A DNA stretch of 64,000 bases from Fibrobacterota bacterium. Its GTDB lineage: Bacteria > Fibrobacterota > Fibrobacteria > UBA5070. Below are positions 60,901 through 64,000 of this stretch, piece by piece. The notes under the pieces are model-generated. The model did not search any database. It was given only the letters and a program-made list of their open reading frames with translations, and was not told the DNA's origin. Each line of letters starts with the position of its first letter. The stretch's first letter is position 1. Location of the stretch: positions 62,001 to 126,000 of the forward strand of contig JADKBN010000029.1 in assembly GCA_016715065.1 (NCBI GenBank). The letters are read 5' to 3'. A program made the translations under genes and the position numbers.

Positions 60901-61265
60901 CCACGCGCAAAGTCCAGGTCACTGCACACTTCGAGGAGAATCTGGAAGCGATCCGGCAATTTTTGACCGAGAACGTTGCCCTTTCTGCATTCGATGCGTT
61001 GCTGGACCGATTGGAGGACGAGGTCATTCCCAACCTGGAAACCTTCCCGGAAATGGGACGGGCCCTGCTGGATCGCAAGGCGGATTCGGTCGAATCGGTT
61101 CGCGCCCAAAAACGGTTGGCCAAGCGGTTGGGGTCGGGCAAGGTCAGGGAATACCTGGTGGACGATTATCTGGTCCTCTACCTGGACGACGGGAAGATCG
61201 TCTTCCTTTTGTCCATCAGGCACCACAGGCAATTGTCGTACGATTTTCCGGGGATGTGGGGCTGA
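60897..61265 (+). CDS. RelE/ParE-family toxin
   Basis: A 122-residue protein starting with TTG in a TTGA overlap. The fold pattern KVQVTAHFEENLEAIRQFL, then FPEMGRALLD, REYLVDDYLVLYLDDGKIVFLLSIRHHRQLSYDF is of the RelE/ParE superfamily. Whether it cuts mRNA or inhibits gyrase cannot be told. It appears intact. The module is bracketed by repeats of families A and B in mirror order. Confidence 0.88.
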   Translation: MTTRKVQVTAHFEENLEAIRQFLTENVALSAFDALLDRLEDEVIPNLETFPEMGRALLDRKADSVESVRAQKRLAKRLGSGKVREYLVDDYLVLYLDDGKIVFLLSIRHHRQLSYDFPGMWG

Positions 61266-61348
61266 TACCCCCAGATGCGCCAGGGACCGTGACCCGCCAG
61301 GGCGCCGACCCCCGCGATCCCGTTTGGACCCAAACCGTACGGGCAGTT

Positions 61349-61380
61349 TTGTAGGGGCGATTCATGAATCGCCCCTACAA
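61349..61380. repeat. Perfect 32-bp palindrome, family B, right of the RelE/ParE module
   Basis: TTGTAGGGGCGATTCA and its exact complement TGAATCGCCCCTACAA, no loop. It shares its core with the palindrome at 60490-60511, and both are followed within 30 bases by GATCGCGGC. Confidence 0.93.
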
Positions 61381-61464
61381 TGGCCCGAACACGCCCGGGA
61401 TCGCGGCGGCGGCGTGCGGCGGTTTTCCCCGGTTTCGGACAAACCACGATGGTTCGCCGTTACC

Positions 61465-61495
61465 GTAGAGACGCCCCGCCGGGGCGTCTCTACGA
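61465..61495. repeat. 14-bp inverted repeat, family A, right of the RelE/ParE module
   Basis: CGTAGAGACGCCCC and its complement GGGGCGTCTCTACG around a 3-base loop, nearly identical to the core of the repeat at 60381-60431. Confidence 0.93.
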
Positions 61496-61608
61496 ATTTT
61501 CCGGATCGTGGTTTTCGGGGTGGATCGGGAAAACCGGCGCCATAGGGCCCGACCCGGCCCCTGGCCCGGGGGGCGCCCCCCAATCGTTTCATTCATTTTG
61601 CCGTCGGC

Positions 61609-61639
61609 TTGATGGGGATCGCACGGGGAATTAACTTTG
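61609..61639 (+). promoter_or_regulatory. Putative FCB-type promoter of fusA
   Basis: TTG at 61609-61611, a 20-base gap, then TAACTTTG at 61632-61639, matching the Bacteroidetes -7 consensus TANNTTTG. It leaves a leader of about 35 bases containing the GAGGA ribosome-binding site. Confidence 0.55.
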
Positions 61640-61678
61640 CCAGCCTTTCCGACCAACCACCCTCATCGAGGATCTTCC

Positions 61679-63811
61679 ATGCGTCCGTTGGACAATGTCC
61701 GCAACTTCGGCATCTCGGCCCACATCGACTCGGGCAAGACGACTCTCACCGAGCGCATCTTGTACTACACGGGCCGAATCCACCAGATCCACGAGGTGCG
61801 CGGCAAAGACGGCGTCGGTGCGACCATGGACTCCATGGAACTGGAACGCGAACGTGGCATCACCATCCAGTCGGCAGCCACCTACTGCGCCTGGAACGAA
61901 TGCAACTACAACATCATCGACACGCCAGGACACGTCGACTTCACCATCGAGGTGGAACGTTCGCTGCGTGTGCTCGATGGCGCCATCCTGGTGCTTTGCG
62001 GCGTGGCAGGTGTCCAGTCCCAGTCCATCACGGTGGACCGCCAGATGCGCCGCTACGGCGTGCCCCGCTTGGCCTTCGTGAACAAGTGCGACCGTACCGG
62101 AGCCAACCCGTTCCGCGGTGCCACCCAGTTGCGCGAAAAGTTGAACCTGAACGCGGTCATGATCCAGATCCCGATGGGCCTGGAAGAGAAGCTGGTCGGC
62201 GTGATCGACCTGGTTACCATGAAGGCGTTCTACAACGAGGGCGAGTCCGGTGAAACCGTTCGCGAAGCGGAAATCCCCACCGATTTTCCCGCGACCAACC
62301 ACCTGATCTACCCGAACATCCTGGAAGAAGCCAAGGTGTACCGCGAAAAGATGCTGGACGGCTTGTCGCCCTTCGACGAAGAAATCGACGAGCTGCGCCT
62401 GATGGAACAGGAAATCCCTGTCGAAAAGATCCGCGCCGCCATCCGCAAGGGTGTGATCTCCCTCCAGCTGGTGCCTGTGCTCTGCGGATCCGCTTACAAG
62501 AACCGTGGCGTCCAGAAGTTGCTGGACGGTGTGAACTTGTATCTGCCCAACCCCTACGACGTGCAGAACTACGCGTTGGACCTGGACAAGGGCGAAGAGA
62601 AGATCGAGATGATCACCGACGACTCCAAGCCGCTGGTGGCCTACGCCTTCAAGCTGCAGGAATCGAAGTACGGACAGCTCACCTATGTGCGCGTCTACCA
62701 AGGCAAGATCACCAAGGGTCTGACCATCTACAACCAGACCACCAAGAAAAAGGTGAACGTCGGTCGTCTGGTGCGCATGCACTCGGAAAAGATGGAAGAA
62801 ATCACCGAGTCCTCCTCCGGTGACATCGTGGCGCTGTACGGCATCGATTGCTCGTCGGGCACCACCTTCACCGACGGCAAGGTCAACGTGAACATGACCT
62901 CCATGTTCGTTCCCGAAGCCGTGATTTCGCTGAAGATCGAGGCCAAGAACCGCGACCACCTGGTCAACATGTCCAAGGCCATCAACCGCTTCACCAAGGA
63001 AGATCCCACCTTCCGTTGCCGCGTCGACGAAGAATCCGGCGAAACCATCATCGCGGGCATGGGTGAACTCCACTTGGACGTGTACGTGGAACGCATGCGT
63101 CGCGAGTACGGCGTGGAAGTGTCCACCGGCAAGCCCCAGGTGGCCTACCGCGAAGCCGTCACCCAAAAAGCCGAGTTCTCCTACACCCACAAGAAGCAGA
63201 CGGGTGGATCGGGTCAATTCGCGAAGGTCGGCGGCTGGATCGAGCCCATTCCTCCCGAAGAAGCCAAGGACTACGAATTTGTCGACGACATCGTTGGCGG
63301 CGTGATCCCCAAGGAATTCATCGGTTCTTGCGACAAGGGCTTCCAGTCCTGTCTCGGCGGCGGCGGCCTCATCGGCTTCCCCATCGTGCGCATCCGCGTG
63401 GGCATCAACGACGGCGCGACCCACCAGGTCGACTCGTCGGACAACGCCTTCCAGATCGCCGCTCGTATGGCCTTCCGTGAAACCTACCCCAAGGCCAAGC
63501 CTCAGATCCTGGAACCCATCATGAAGGTCCAGATCGACACTCCCACGGAGTTCCAGGGCACCATCATGGGCAACCTGAACGGCCGTCGCGGCGTGATCCT
63601 GGGCACCACCGAGGACATGGCCTACACCCGCATCGACGTGGAAGTTCCGCTCTCGGAAATGTTCGGTTACGCCACGGAGCTGCGCTCCATGAGCCAAGGC
63701 AAGGCCGAGTTCACGATGGAATTCGCCAAATACGAAGCCGTGCCGCGCTCGGTGGGCGAAGAGCTCCAGAAGAAGTACGGCGGCGCCAAGCGTCTGGGCG
63801 GCGACGACTAA
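61679..63811 (+). CDS. fusA: Translation elongation factor G, mtEFG1/spdEFG1 type
   Basis: A 710-residue GTPase that drives ribosomal translocation. G1 is AHIDSGKTT (14-22). Switch I holds RGKDGVGATMDSMELERERGITIQSAAT, then DTPGHVDFTIEVERSLRVLDGA (G3) and NKCDRTGANP (G4). The Ser in AHIDSGKT, the KDGVGATMDSMELE stretch and NKCDR in place of NKMDR are features of the mitochondrial EFG1 / spirochaete-planctomycete-deltaproteobacterial spdEFG1 lineage rather than canonical EF-G. No ribosomal protein or tuf genes adjoin. ATG 61679 has GAGGA upstream. Confidence 0.95.
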   Translation: MRPLDNVRNFGISAHIDSGKTTLTERILYYTGRIHQIHEVRGKDGVGATMDSMELERERGITIQSAATYCAWNECNYNIIDTPGHVDFTIEVERSLRVLDGAILVLCGVAGVQSQSITVDRQMRRYGVPRLAFVNKCDRTGANPFRGATQLREKLNLNAVMIQIPMGLEEKLVGVIDLVTMKAFYNEGESGETVREAEIPTDFPATNHLIYPNILEEAKVYREKMLDGLSPFDEEIDELRLMEQEIPVEKIRAAIRKGVISLQLVPVLCGSAYKNRGVQKLLDGVNLYLPNPYDVQNYALDLDKGEEKIEMITDDSKPLVAYAFKLQESKYGQLTYVRVYQGKITKGLTIYNQTTKKKVNVGRLVRMHSEKMEEITESSSGDIVALYGIDCSSGTTFTDGKVNVNMTSMFVPEAVISLKIEAKNRDHLVNMSKAINRFTKEDPTFRCRVDEESGETIIAGMGELHLDVYVERMRREYGVEVSTGKPQVAYREAVTQKAEFSYTHKKQTGGSGQFAKVGGWIEPIPPEEAKDYEFVDDIVGGVIPKEFIGSCDKGFQSCLGGGGLIGFPIVRIRVGINDGATHQVDSSDNAFQIAARMAFRETYPKAKPQILEPIMKVQIDTPTEFQGTIMGNLNGRRGVILGTTEDMAYTRIDVEVPLSEMFGYATELRSMSQGKAEFTMEFAKYEAVPRSVGEELQKKYGGAKRLGGDD

Positions 63812-63838
63812 GCTTCGACGAAAACTGTCGAGACTCGA

Positions 63839-63870
63839 GGGCCGCATCCGAAAGGATGGCGGCCCTTTTT
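63839..63870 (+). terminator. Intrinsic terminator of fusA
   Basis: Arms 63839-63849 and 63854-63865 pair with one bulged base around a GAAA tetraloop, followed by TTTTT (63866-63870). The remaining 130 bases to the window end show nothing recognisable. Confidence 0.88.
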
Positions 63871-64000
63871 GTTTTCCGAAATTCCGGTTGGCCGGCCCCC
63901 ACCGAAGGGGTGCGAAGCGAACCTAAAAAATGGGTCCCCAGAACCTCCGAAGATTCCAATCCGAACGCAGAAAATCCCAAAAAATGTTCGAAAGGGATTG

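Larger units (their letters stand above)
61266..61678. other. Intergenic region with repeats and the fusA promoter
   Basis: No supported gene. It contains the family B palindrome (61349-61380), the family A inverted repeat (61465-61495), GC-rich sequence, and the promoter-like element before fusA. Confidence 0.75.

Noticed and set aside
61631..63847. 738-codon open frame opposite fusA
   Set aside because: Mirror of the strongly biased fusA codons; no ribosome-binding site or domain.

Overview
The window is a GC-rich bacterial chromosome segment with dense, mostly operonic coding. Many genes are joined by 1-8 base stop/start overlaps, and GTG or TTG starts are common. Several traits point to the Fibrobacterota or a nearby lineage of the FCB superphylum. 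These are a PorX-like REC-PglZ regulator beside a histidine kinase and tsaE, a DUF3078 protein, a decarboxylase-type acyl-CoA carboxylase operon with a stand-alone biotin carrier, an EF-G of the mtEFG1/spdEFG1 type, and Bacteroidetes-like promoters (TTG, about 20 bases, TANNTTT) before recA, serS, fusA and gap. The lineage is an inference; no rRNA or tRNA gene was seen.

Layout. 1-12.2 kb: a truncated gene at the edge, guaB, an LpxH-like hydrolase, a metallo-beta-lactamase fold protein, a stand-alone FlhB-C-like protein, a SpoIIE phosphatase with a STAS anti-sigma antagonist, a parvulin-like lipoprotein with a 60-bp repeat tract, gatA, an NlpC/P60 hydrolase and gap. 12.3-22.7 kb: a TPR-like secreted protein, then a cluster of four radical SAM enzymes and two GNAT-fold proteins in two divergent operons. 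I know no described pathway with this set, and it is the best candidate for a new system. 22.7-31.3 kb: a DUF3078 protein, mscL and a sensory block (Cache kinase, REC-PAS-kinase-REC hybrid, receptor-type binding lipoprotein, second kinase). 31.3-35.4 kb: a glycine-rich RRM protein, a carboxylase/decarboxylase operon, a small secreted protein and an HU-family protein.

35.5-48.9 kb: serS, a PorY/PorX-like pair whose PglZ domain looks degenerate, tsaE, an LtaS-like sulfatase, a GDT1 transporter, cbiB, a class A penicillin-binding protein, acpS and recA. 49-61.7 kb: two type II toxin-antitoxin pairs, each bracketed by its own intergenic repeat family. Between them lie a Rpn-like nuclease, a lone FliN-like SpoA protein, pyrB with a probably inactive pyrC homologue, a Kef potassium efflux system with its quinone-oxidoreductase partner, and a four-subunit pyruvate:ferredoxin oxidoreductase. 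The window ends with fusA and its terminator.

Intergenic regions carry at least six copies of a palindromic repeat built on TTCGTCCTGAGGAG and GTCTCGAAGGGCG. Other repeat families are confined to the toxin-antitoxin neighbourhoods.
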